Shown: positions 17,359 through 24,574 of the stretch, in pieces
Numbering within the stretch: position 1 is the stretch's first letter
How the letters are laid out: every line of letters begins with the position of its first letter
Source: Algiphilus sp022763315
GTDB lineage: Bacteria; Pseudomonadota; Gammaproteobacteria; Nevskiales; Nevskiaceae
Length of the DNA: 64,000 bases
Assembly: GCF_965249985.1 (NCBI RefSeq)
Contig: NZ_OZ252280.1
Strand: one strand, 5' to 3'
Position numbers and translations under genes: made by a program
Notes under the pieces: model-generated
What the model saw: the letters and a program-made list of their open reading frames with translations, nothing else
Told to the model about the DNA's origin: nothing
Database searches by the model: none

Positions 17359-18182
17359 TGCGGGCCGCCTTCGTCGCCAGCCTGGGCCGTGGGGGATGCG
17401 CTTGGTGCGGCGCCCGCTTCGTCCGTGGTGGGCGGGTGGTCCGCTGTGTCCGCGTCCTTGGCGCCGATGCCAAGGCGCAGTGTATTCAGCGGCAGCGTCA
17501 GATCGGCGTAGTTGATCAGCACGTCGAGGGGCTGATCCTTGGGCAGCGTCACTTCGGCTTCCAGATCCGACAGCAGCGGCACCGACATTTCACTCTGGAT
17601 CGGAATCGTGGTGTTGATGGTGGTGCGCAGCGGGACGCGCAGATTGTCCTTCAGCACCGCTTTGACCGGCGCGGTGAAATTGAGCCGCACCATTTCGTCC
17701 ACGGGAATGAGAAGATCGACCGGCACGGTGGCGTTGACCGGGATCTTTCCGCGAATGGGCAGCTTGTGCCAGTCACCCAGCACCTTGGCTTCGATGACCG
17801 CGTCGACGTCGAGGATCTGATTGATCTCGATGGTGTCCTGTACCCGCACATCGAGCTGGATGGGTACGGCGGCGTCAAACTCGGCCTGAATCTGCAGCGG
17901 ATCCTTGACCGGCAGACTGAGTTCTTCGTCAACCGGCACCGAAGTCGTGATGCGCTCGTCGATACGGATGCGCAGATTCTCGGTCACACGCGCATTGGCG
18001 TGAAAGGGTTCGTCCGCGATGACTTTGGCGCGCTCATTGGCGATCACCAGACTGGCGTTGACATTGCTGAACACCCAGAAGGCGACCACCGCGCCGCCGA
18101 TGACGGCGCCGATCAGCAGCAGCAGAAGAATCAGCCACAGTCCGATGCCACCGTGTTGTTGTCGACGTGCTGGGGCTTGCAT
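17355..18182 (-). CDS. unrecognised single-pass membrane protein with beta-repeat ectodomain (paralogue A)
   Basis: This is a 275-residue protein with the same plan as its downstream neighbour: a basic, Gln-rich tail, one helix (residues ~13-38, LWLILLLLLIGAVIGG) and ~190 residues of repeating strands with a period near 20-24 residues (VPVDEELSLPV, VPIQLDVRV, IPVNATVPVDLLIPVDE, IPIQSEMSVPL). The last ~45 residues are Ala/Pro/Asp-rich and probably disordered. No known domain is recognised. It starts 10 bases after the stop of DUF1302 copy 2 (18193), so it is almost certainly co-transcribed with that barrel gene. The pairing with an outer-membrane protein suggests a link between the two membranes. 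Confidence 0.75.
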   Translation of the reverse strand: MQAPARRQQHGGIGLWLILLLLLIGAVIGGAVVAFWVFSNVNASLVIANERAKVIADEPFHANARVTENLRIRIDERITTSVPVDEELSLPVKDPLQIQAEFDAAVPIQLDVRVQDTIEINQILDVDAVIEAKVLGDWHKLPIRGKIPVNATVPVDLLIPVDEMVRLNFTAPVKAVLKDNLRVPLRTTINTTIPIQSEMSVPLLSDLEAEVTLPKDQPLDVLINYADLTLPLNTLRLGIGAKDADTADHPPTTDEAGAAPSASPTAQAGDEGGPQ

Positions 18183-18192
18183 GACGGGCTCC

Positions 18193-20436
18193 TCAGAAAT
18201 TGTATGAGACGGCGAGGCTGACGCTGTCGCGGTCGTGCAGTGTGTTGTTGTTGCCGCCGCCGGCGAAGTGGGCGTACTGAATGTCGAGGCCGAAGTCGGC
18301 GTAGCGGAAGTGCAGTTCGTTCAGGCTGATGACGCGCCCTTCGAGATGATTCTCCGCCAGGCCGGGGGCCACGCCGTGGAAGTCGTGCAACAGCACGAAG
18401 GTCGGGCGGATCAACAGGCCGGGAATGAGGGCGTCGTTGAAGATCGCGAGCACGCCGGTGCGGAAGCCGGCGGACCATTCGGTGACAAAGCCGTCGGTTG
18501 TGCGGAAGGGGTTGATCTTCAGACCATTGTTTGTCTCGGCGATGCCAGGTGAGTTGTGCGTGAAGGTGCCAGGCCCTTCGAATTGCAGGCGATCCAGGCT
18601 GGGAAGTTCGGGCAGGTAGATGGCGTTGCCTTCAAACAACCAGCCCAACTGATCTACGCCGGGAAGAAAATCGTTCCCCCACAGACGCAAGAAACCGAGG
18701 CTGAGCTGCCACATCGGTTGATCCTCGTAACCCCGCACATAGGAATTGGGCGGTGTTTCGCCCGGCTCCTGTCCGCGAAATGCGCTGATGTAGTCGGGCA
18801 GCGCGGTGCGCGAATCGGTCAGGGTCGCCCCGCCCAGTGCGCCCAGGGAGGGTAGTGGCCCGAGGCTGGGTGTGGCTTCGAGAATGGGCCCGAGGATCGG
18901 GGCATTGAGCAGCTGCCCGACGCCATCGGGGATGATGACGATCTCCTGGCGCGGGAAGACGGGGTTCAACGCGCGGAAGAAGACGTCTTCCAGATCCACC
19001 TGTACCGGGTGGTTCGGCCGATAGCTCAGCTCGCCGTGCAGATTGGCGCCCAGAAAACTGGTGTTGAAGCTGAGCGCGAACAGCCGGACATTCTCCGGGT
19101 AATCGAGGAAGTACTGGGCGGTGTCGATGGGCAGGGCTTCGAAGCCATCCTCGCCAGGCTGGTTGACGAAGGGGATGCCGCAGTCGATGGTGAACTCCAG
19201 CAGGTTGGAGGTATCGCGATTGTTGGCGTTGCCTTCGCGTCGCGCGCAGGTGGCGTCTGAGGCAAAGAAGCTCGCGGAAGGAATGCGCGAGTGGTAATTC
19301 GCGAAGTGGAAGCCGAACTCGGTGCCGTTGGCGCCGATATCGTCGAAGAACCGGTAGACGGCAAAGCCGAACTGACCGCTGTCGGGCGGTTCGCGATTCG
19401 CCACCCGCGCCGCTGAAAAGCTGGTGGCCGATACGGCGGCCGCCAGCGGACTTGCCGGTGTGCCGATCTGCAGAGGATCGTCCGGGATCTTGGAAAAGGG
19501 AAGCGAGATGGTTTCGTTCGGCTCGGGAACGTTGCCCGCATCGAAGAAGGAATAGAGCGAACCCTTGGCGGGAAAACCGTAGGGACGCCATTCCAGCTGA
19601 TACCAGGCGTCAAAACCGATGTTGTCGGTGATGCCGGCTTTGATCGACACCATGTTCTGCGGTGTGAACAGTTCGAAAAGCTCGCCGCCCGGGCGCGTCA
19701 GCGCATTGAGGTTGGCCGGGTTGATGATGTTGATATTGGTGGCAATGCCAAAGGTCGCCACCCCCCAGGTCATGACCTGGCGCCCCACTCGTAGCTCAGC
19801 CTGCTGATCGCCGAAGGTGGGAAAGCGCAGCCAGACATTGGCGTTGCGCAAGACGAAGTTGTTGCCGATGTCGCGCTCGACCTGGTCACTGCGCGGCCGA
19901 GCGGCGGCGATGCCGGGCTGCGGGCAGTCCACTCCCGGCGCTCCCCTGCAGGTGGACGGCAGGATGATGTTGGGTTTGTTTTCCTTGAAACCCGTGTTGA
20001 TCGGGTCATAAAAATAGAAGCCGCTGAACTCGAAACCGAAGCTGTTCCAGTTGATATTCAGCCGCGAATGCCATTTGGCGGCCGCGAAAGCGATGTCGCC
20101 ACGGTCGTAATTGAGATTGCCATCGTCGGTGTAGGACGAAGGTTGGCCCGGCGCTGCCAGGAAGCGCGCATTCGGGCCGGTCTCGCTCTCGCTGAGGCCA
20201 ATGCAGTCCTCCTCTGCACACAGTTGCCGGTTTTCCGGCAGATTGGCCTTGCCCACCAGATCCGGATCACGTGACTCGACGCGCATGGTGGCGCCGACCG
20301 AAACGGTGTTGAGCAGTTCGACCGACAGGGGGCCGGCGGCGGAGTCGTACTCCCATTCCAGCGCATGGGCGCTGCTGTGGAGGGTTAATACAGCCAGGAC
20401 GGCATAGGCCGCCGACCGGATACGTCGCTTTTTCAC
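18193..20436 (-). CDS. DUF1302-family outer-membrane protein (copy 2)
   Basis: I start this 747-residue protein at a GTG (20436) because it gives a clean signal peptide (MKKRRIRS..., cleavage after SAHA, residue 25) and AGGAGG lies immediately upstream; the frame itself is open to 20601. Cys73 and Cys78 (LCAEEDC) and DDGNLNYD match the pattern of the other two copies, but the sequence is otherwise clearly more distant and has an inserted CRGAPGVDC pair. It ends in Phe (AVSYNF), as expected for a barrel. It heads a leftward three-gene unit with the beta-repeat paralogues. Confidence 0.87.
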   Translation of the reverse strand: MKKRRIRSAAYAVLAVLTLHSSAHALEWEYDSAAGPLSVELLNTVSVGATMRVESRDPDLVGKANLPENRQLCAEEDCIGLSESETGPNARFLAAPGQPSSYTDDGNLNYDRGDIAFAAAKWHSRLNINWNSFGFEFSGFYFYDPINTGFKENKPNIILPSTCRGAPGVDCPQPGIAAARPRSDQVERDIGNNFVLRNANVWLRFPTFGDQQAELRVGRQVMTWGVATFGIATNINIINPANLNALTRPGGELFELFTPQNMVSIKAGITDNIGFDAWYQLEWRPYGFPAKGSLYSFFDAGNVPEPNETISLPFSKIPDDPLQIGTPASPLAAAVSATSFSAARVANREPPDSGQFGFAVYRFFDDIGANGTEFGFHFANYHSRIPSASFFASDATCARREGNANNRDTSNLLEFTIDCGIPFVNQPGEDGFEALPIDTAQYFLDYPENVRLFALSFNTSFLGANLHGELSYRPNHPVQVDLEDVFFRALNPVFPRQEIVIIPDGVGQLLNAPILGPILEATPSLGPLPSLGALGGATLTDSRTALPDYISAFRGQEPGETPPNSYVRGYEDQPMWQLSLGFLRLWGNDFLPGVDQLGWLFEGNAIYLPELPSLDRLQFEGPGTFTHNSPGIAETNNGLKINPFRTTDGFVTEWSAGFRTGVLAIFNDALIPGLLIRPTFVLLHDFHGVAPGLAENHLEGRVISLNELHFRYADFGLDIQYAHFAGGGNNNTLHDRDSVSLAVSYNF

Positions 20437-20509
20437 ATCTCCTCCTGCCAGCCCTTGAGCGTGCGTCTGCTGACGCATCTTGGTGTTGTTTGCATGCTCC
20501 GGCTTGCGC

Positions 20510-20527
20510 TTGGAGCGTTTGCTCCAA
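20510..20527. promoter_or_regulatory. inverted repeat upstream of DUF1302 copy 2
   Basis: TTGGAGC (20510-20516) and GCTCCAA (20521-20527) are perfect arms around GTTT, 74 bases upstream of the GTG start. It could be an operator or a leader hairpin. Confidence 0.3.
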
Positions 20528-20717
20528 TGCAGGCGCGGCGTGTTTGCTGTGATGCGATGCTGCCCACGGATCCTGCATTCCAGCATCCGTTGGAGTGTCA
20601 CCTTTTCATCGTATGATGTCAGTCACGTAGGTTACCCAGAATTCGCCTAGCGTGCCACGTGTGCGACCCTGCGGTCGCGCTACAGTGCGGGGCACGGGCC
20701 TTCACGAGAGAGAATCC

Positions 20718-21557
20718 ATGACGCAAGCTTCTGATCGAACGCCGGCGCCGCAACGCCTGACGCATGCGCCCAGCGGGGGCAACGATGACCGCACGGAAGG
20801 GCAGGGTGGAGGGATTGGGGACCGCGTCCCGATTCCGGCGGGCGTGCGCGCCGTTGGCCGCTATCTTGGCACCCTGCGCAAGCGTTACGGCCCGATTGCG
20901 CGCCTCGAATCCAGCGCCCGTACGGTCGAAGACCGGCTGCTGAATACCTTGAACGCGCGACTGCAGCGCGCGCGCGCGCCGGCGGGAGACACACGCACGA
21001 CATCGCAGCGAACGTTCTTCGTGCCCATTCACGAGCCGCCGGCGCGGGTGCTCGATGAATTGATGCACATGGCGGCGCGACAGCAAGTGGAGGACGCACG
21101 GGAGTATCTCTACACGGCAATGCTGCGCGAACTCGTGCCCGACGAGGCCTGCCTGCTTTCGGTGCTATCCAGCGGCCAGGCGCAGCCGGTGCTGCACGTC
21201 TCGGCTGCGGGTCGTTTTGGCGGGGAGGACGAGCGTGTCGCCAGTTACGTCTGCCTGCTGGGCGAGAAGGAGGGCGTCAAGCTGCGCGGCATGATGGGCT
21301 ACTACTTCGGGCATCTCGTGGCGTTGGGACTGGTGCAGCCGGGGAGTGAGAGCAAGCTTTCGCGCACGGCCCAGGCGGCGCTCAAGGCCACCCCGGCTGC
21401 CAGTGCAGCAGAGCGTGCCATCCGCGACCGCGGCCTGCGCACGCGGTGGCAGTTCGAGACGGTGGAGATCAGTCAGCTCGGACGCGAGCTGTGGCAGTAC
21501 TGTCAGTCCGGGTCAGAGGAAGCCGGCGCCCATGCTGCTGCAGACGGCATCACCTGA
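20718..21557 (+). CDS. DUF4393 (Abi-alpha-like) protein
   Basis: This 279-residue soluble protein has an N-terminal ~70 disordered, polar residues. The body resembles DUF4393/Abi-alpha: an early PIHEPPARVLDELMHMAA segment, a helical stretch leading to LVPDEACLLSVL, and a C-terminal ISQLGRELWQYC that matches the family's closing L-x-x-x-G...C pattern. Some family members are annotated as abortive-infection proteins, but many occur in neutral contexts. Here it sits between DUF1302 and the LolA-like gene, convergent with the latter by 21 bases, so a housekeeping or envelope role is as likely as defence. The ATG at 20718 is preceded by GAGAGAG; a further upstream start at 20652 adds only low-complexity residues. 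Confidence 0.55.
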   Translation: MTQASDRTPAPQRLTHAPSGGNDDRTEGQGGGIGDRVPIPAGVRAVGRYLGTLRKRYGPIARLESSARTVEDRLLNTLNARLQRARAPAGDTRTTSQRTFFVPIHEPPARVLDELMHMAARQQVEDAREYLYTAMLRELVPDEACLLSVLSSGQAQPVLHVSAAGRFGGEDERVASYVCLLGEKEGVKLRGMMGYYFGHLVALGLVQPGSESKLSRTAQAALKATPAASAAERAIRDRGLRTRWQFETVEISQLGRELWQYCQSGSEEAGAHAAADGIT

Positions 21558-21578
21558 GCCACCCCGGCGGGGGGCGTT

Positions 21579-22406
21579 TTACTCCCCCATGCCCTTGTAG
21601 AACGCGTCCGGATCGAAGACCTGTTCCGGCACGGACGTGGGCAGACGCAGGTCACGGATGTGCGCCTCCGTCATGCGCTGGGTTTCAAAATTCTGCACCT
21701 CGATGCGGCGCGGATACCAGAAGCGATCGTCCATCTTCTGCAGTTCGTCTCGCGGTGCTCGGATGTGGCGGATGCGCTCGCCCTCCGCGTTCATGATGTC
21801 CGCCTCGACGATGAAGCAGCGCTCCGTATCGACCTTCATGTTGATGCGGCCGAAGGGCGCATCCGCGGCCGGCGAGGGTAAGACCACGAAGCGCCGGATA
21901 GTGGCGGGATCATCCGGTTTGACGCCGCGTAGCGTGATGCTGGAGCTGCGCAGGGTGCGCTCGACATCCTCGAAATCGGAGAAGGACAGCGCCGAGCCAA
22001 AAATGCCGGCCGCGCCGCTGCCACCCTCGATGCGCCGCACGCGATCGAGCTCCGGCGAGTAGTAAAACACTTCGGAGCCCGCCGTCGTTTGCCTGAACAG
22101 ATAGGCGGCGCCCTCGAGATCGTCGGGGGCGTTGACGATGGCGCTGACGGCGAGCAGCCCGTTATTGTCCTGCAAATGGGCATCAAAGGCGACGCGGTCC
22201 GACGTCTGTTGGTCGGAATGCAGGTCGTGAGTCGTGATCACCACATCAAGCACCCGCAGCGCCGGCGGCACGTTGTCCATCACGCATTCGAGGATGCGTT
22301 GTGATTCAGGTTTCTGCGCATGACCGACGAGCGGCACCAGGATCGCAACGACCAAGGTCGCTATGCGGGCGAGGCTTGCAGTATATTTATGCGCTGGGTA
22401 ATTCAT
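21579..22406 (-). CDS. LolA-like outer-membrane lipoprotein-sorting family protein
   Basis: This 275-residue protein has a signal peptide from the ATG at 22406 (MNYPAHKY..., cleavage near VGHA, residue 31). The body is of the LolA/LppX type found beside MMPL pumps: FYYSPELDRVRRI, then GSALSFSDFEDVE and a RRIEVQNFETQ strand. Such proteins carry lipids or lipoproteins through the periplasm in partnership with RND/MMPL exporters. The frame stays open to 22454 but that would run into the divergent region. It is divergent from the TetR gene (22496) and convergent with the DUF4393 gene. It may be the carrier for the MMPL at 12824. Confidence 0.75.
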   Translation of the reverse strand: MNYPAHKYTASLARIATLVVAILVPLVGHAQKPESQRILECVMDNVPPALRVLDVVITTHDLHSDQQTSDRVAFDAHLQDNNGLLAVSAIVNAPDDLEGAAYLFRQTTAGSEVFYYSPELDRVRRIEGGSGAAGIFGSALSFSDFEDVERTLRSSSITLRGVKPDDPATIRRFVVLPSPAADAPFGRINMKVDTERCFIVEADIMNAEGERIRHIRAPRDELQKMDDRFWYPRRIEVQNFETQRMTEAHIRDLRLPTSVPEQVFDPDAFYKGMGE

Positions 22407-22419
22407 AACATTTAGGGTA

Positions 22420-22432
22420 GCGCGGAACGCGC
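22420..22432. promoter_or_regulatory. short palindrome in the LolA-like/TetR divergent region
   Basis: GCGCG (22420-22424) and CGCGC (22428-22432) flank GAA. It lies in the 89-base divergent region. It is GC-only and short, so chance is a real possibility. Confidence 0.22.
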
Positions 22433-22495
22433 GGCGCGTGTCTTCCTTCAGCACGCAGACACGTGCCTATACCCAACACTGTCCAGGGTCCTTAC

Positions 22496-23191
22496 ATGCC
22501 AACGAAATCGCCAACAGAACATACCGACCATTCGGGAGGGAGCAAAGGGGCTACCCGCAAGCGCGTGCCACGCGCGGTGCGCGAGCCGCAAATGCTGGAT
22601 GCAGCGACCGAAGTCTTCAGTGAGCGTGGCTTTCATGCCGCCTCCATGGACGATATCGCCGCCAAGGTGGATGTCACCAAGCCGATGCTCTACGCCTACT
22701 TCGGATCCAAGGAGGGGCTGTACCGCGCCGCCGTCCAGCGTGCCGGTGACCATGTGGTGCAGATGCTCACCGAATTGATGGATATGCAGGACGCGCGCAA
22801 GCGCCTCAAGGAAGGTACGGATGCCTTGCTGACCTTCTTCTTTTCCCAGCGCGCAGCCTGGACCATGGTCTATAACGAGCGCATGGCGCCGGAGGGTTTG
22901 TTCGATATCAACGTCTTCCGCGAGCGCGTGGCGGAAATCGCCGCACGGACGCTGGTTGAAGCCAGCAAGCAGGAGAATGGCGACGGCGACACCGCGGTGA
23001 CCGAAGCCGATGTGCGGCAGGCGCTGCCCTATGCCGTGGCGATGATCGGCAGCTGCCAAGGCCTGCTCAGCTGGTGGACCAAGCACGGGGACGTGGATCA
23101 GACGCGGTGCCGCAGCTTCTCGCACGAACTCGTCGACAGCCATCTGCGTTGCTGCATGCAGGCCCTGCGTGCGGAGGCGCATCCTGCCTAG
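22496..23191 (+). CDS. TetR-family transcriptional regulator
   Basis: This 231-residue protein has a TetR HTH at about residues 28-72 (MLDAATEVFSERGFHAASM, then VDVTKPMLYAYFGSKEGLY). The C-terminal ligand domain is unclassified. I chose the ATG at 22496; an ATG at 22463 adds 11 residues. Its divergent layout with the LolA-like gene suggests it represses that gene and perhaps the wider envelope cluster. It lies directly upstream of infC, in the place usually taken by thrS. Confidence 0.85.
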   Translation: MPTKSPTEHTDHSGGSKGATRKRVPRAVREPQMLDAATEVFSERGFHAASMDDIAAKVDVTKPMLYAYFGSKEGLYRAAVQRAGDHVVQMLTELMDMQDARKRLKEGTDALLTFFFSQRAAWTMVYNERMAPEGLFDINVFRERVAEIAARTLVEASKQENGDGDTAVTEADVRQALPYAVAMIGSCQGLLSWWTKHGDVDQTRCRSFSHELVDSHLRCCMQALRAEAHPA

Positions 23192-23206
23192 CGGCTGCTG
23201 CGGCCA

Positions 23207-23235
23207 TTGCGCAGACGTAGCTGACTCAGTACAAT
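23207..23235 (+). promoter_or_regulatory. sigma-70 promoter for infC
   Basis: TTGCGC (23207-23212), a 17-base spacer and TACAAT (23230-23235). A start near 23242 gives a leader of ~60 bases before the ATC start codon, with a TTTTTT run at 23271-23276. The strong -10 fits a ribosomal-type operon. Confidence 0.6.
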
Positions 23236-23301
23236 CCCGCGCCGCTGCGGCTTTGCGGCCGTGGAACCCCTTTTTTCTGAAGCAGCACGAGGAAGACTAC
23301 C

Positions 23302-23829
23302 ATCGCGCAAGATCGTAATGATCGTCGGAATGCCGATATCACCTCACCACGCGTTCGAGTGATCGGACCGGATGGAGAGCAGATTGGCGTCATGATGACT
23401 CGCGACGCACTCGCCAAGGCAGGTGAAGCGGAACTGGACCTCGTTGAGGTGTCGCCCAATGCGGACCCGCCTGTCTGCAAGATAATGGATTACGGCAAGT
23501 ACATTTATCAGAAGGACAAGGCACAGCAGGCAGCGCGCAAGAAGCAGAAGCTGATCCAGGTCAAGGAAGTCAAATTCCGGCCGAATACCGACGACGGCGA
23601 CTACAACACCAAGATGCGCGCGGTCACGCGTTTTCTGGAAGAAGGGGACAAGGTCAAGATCACGGTCCGCTTCCGCGGGCGCGAAATGGCGCACCCCGAG
23701 ATCGGCCGGGATTTGCATGAACGCGTGAAGGAAGAAATCGGGGAATTGGGGCAGGTTGAACAATTCCCGAAACTTGAGGGGCGACAGATGATCATGGTCA
23801 TCGCTCCCAAGAAACGTCAGGCCGTCTAA
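23302..23829 (+). CDS. infC: translation initiation factor IF-3
   Basis: IF-3 (175 residues) binds the 30S subunit and rejects non-canonical start codons. The N-terminal domain (PRVRVIGPDGEQIGVM), linker (YIYQKDKAQQAARKKQK) and C-terminal domain (KITVRFRGREMAHPE, EGRQMIMVIAPKK) are all present. The start is ATC at 23302, preceded by AGGA. In this frame the codons from the TGA at 23278-23280 to the GTG at 23359 include no ATG, GTG or TTG, and a start at 23359 would delete the first conserved strand. IF-3 genes elsewhere use AUU, which lets IF-3 repress its own synthesis; ATC should do the same. rpmI and rplT follow. Confidence 0.97.
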   Translation: MAQDRNDRRNADITSPRVRVIGPDGEQIGVMMTRDALAKAGEAELDLVEVSPNADPPVCKIMDYGKYIYQKDKAQQAARKKQKLIQVKEVKFRPNTDDGDYNTKMRAVTRFLEEGDKVKITVRFRGREMAHPEIGRDLHERVKEEIGELGQVEQFPKLEGRQMIMVIAPKKRQAV

Positions 23830-23916
23830 GGTCGACTACAAGCCGGCGTCGGCTCTCAAAATGTGGTTTCGCACCACTGCCGCCGAAGGTCCAATTGACA
23901 AAAGCAGGAAATCAAC

Positions 23917-24114
23917 ATGCCAAAGATGAAGTCCAATCGCGGTGCCGCCAAGCGCTTCAGCCGCACGGGTGGTGGGGGTTTCAAGCGCGCTGCCTCGCAT
24001 CGCCGCCACATCCTCACCAAGAAGTCCTCCAAGCGGAAGCGTCAGCTGCGCACGGTGCGCACGATGCATCCGTCGGATGTGCGCGAAGCTAAGCAACTGC
24101 TGCCCTACAGCTAA
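23917..24114 (+). CDS. rpmI: 50S ribosomal protein L35
   Basis: This 65-residue, Lys/Arg-rich protein (MPKMKSNRGAAKRFSRTG, RHILTKKSSKRKRQLR) is the full length of bacterial L35, a small protein of the large subunit. It is 87 bases after infC; that gap is where L20 binds the mRNA in E. coli to repress rpmI-rplT, though I could not confirm the structure here. rplT follows after 12 bases with GGAGG in between. Confidence 0.98.
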   Translation: MPKMKSNRGAAKRFSRTGGGGFKRAASHRRHILTKKSSKRKRQLRTVRTMHPSDVREAKQLLPYS

Positions 24115-24126
24115 GGAGGCGTACCG

Positions 24127-24483
24127 ATGGCACGTGTAAAGCGGGGCGTCACAGCACACGCCCGTCACAAGAAGGTGCTGAAGCAGGCCAAGGGCTACCA
24201 GGGCGCGCGTTCGCGCACCTATCGCTCCGCCAAGCAGGCGGTCATCAAGGCAGGCCAGTACGCCTACCGTGACCGCCGCGTCAAGAAGCGGGAATTCCGC
24301 GCGCTGTGGATTCAGCGCATCAATGCCGGGGCGCGCGAGAACGGGCTGAGCTACAGCCGCATGATCAACGGCCTGCAGCGGGCCGGTGTCGAGCTCGACC
24401 GCAAAGTGCTGGCCGACCTCGCCATTGCGGACAAGCCGGCCTTTGCGGCGCTGGCCAACCAAGCGAAGGCCGCTCTCGGCTAA
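24127..24483 (+). CDS. rplT: 50S ribosomal protein L20
   Basis: L20 (118 residues) has the diagnostic opening MARVKRGVTAHARHKKVL and the central YAYRDRRVKKREFRALWIQR. It binds 23S rRNA early in assembly and in many bacteria also represses its own operon. AAGGAGG stands 5-8 bases before the ATG. A U-tract terminator lies 40 bases after the stop. Confidence 0.98.
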   Translation: MARVKRGVTAHARHKKVLKQAKGYQGARSRTYRSAKQAVIKAGQYAYRDRRVKKREFRALWIQRINAGARENGLSYSRMINGLQRAGVELDRKVLADLAIADKPAFAALANQAKAALG

Positions 24484-24522
24484 AGCAAGGCCGATCCCGA
24501 TCGCGAGGGTCGCGTTGCCTTG

Positions 24523-24553
24523 AAAAGGGAGTGGCAGTGCCGCTCCCTTTTTT
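24523..24553 (+). terminator. intrinsic terminator or attenuator between rplT and pheS
   Basis: AAAAGGGAG-T-GGCA pairs with TGCC-G-CTCCCTTTT, followed by a T-rich run (24546-24552). It would partly stop transcription before pheS. In E. coli pheST has a leader-peptide attenuator; no Phe-rich leader is visible here. Confidence 0.8.
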
Positions 24554-24574
24554 ATTGGGGAAAAGGATTTGGGC

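Noticed and set aside
16381..18221. Long plus-strand frames opposite the beta-repeat paralogues
   Set aside because: The minus-strand frames have start, membrane helix and coupled overlap; the plus-strand frames are His/Asp/Arg-rich without pattern.
24484..24522. pheM-type leader peptide
   Set aside because: No ATG/GTG frame with a Phe run exists between rplT and the hairpin.
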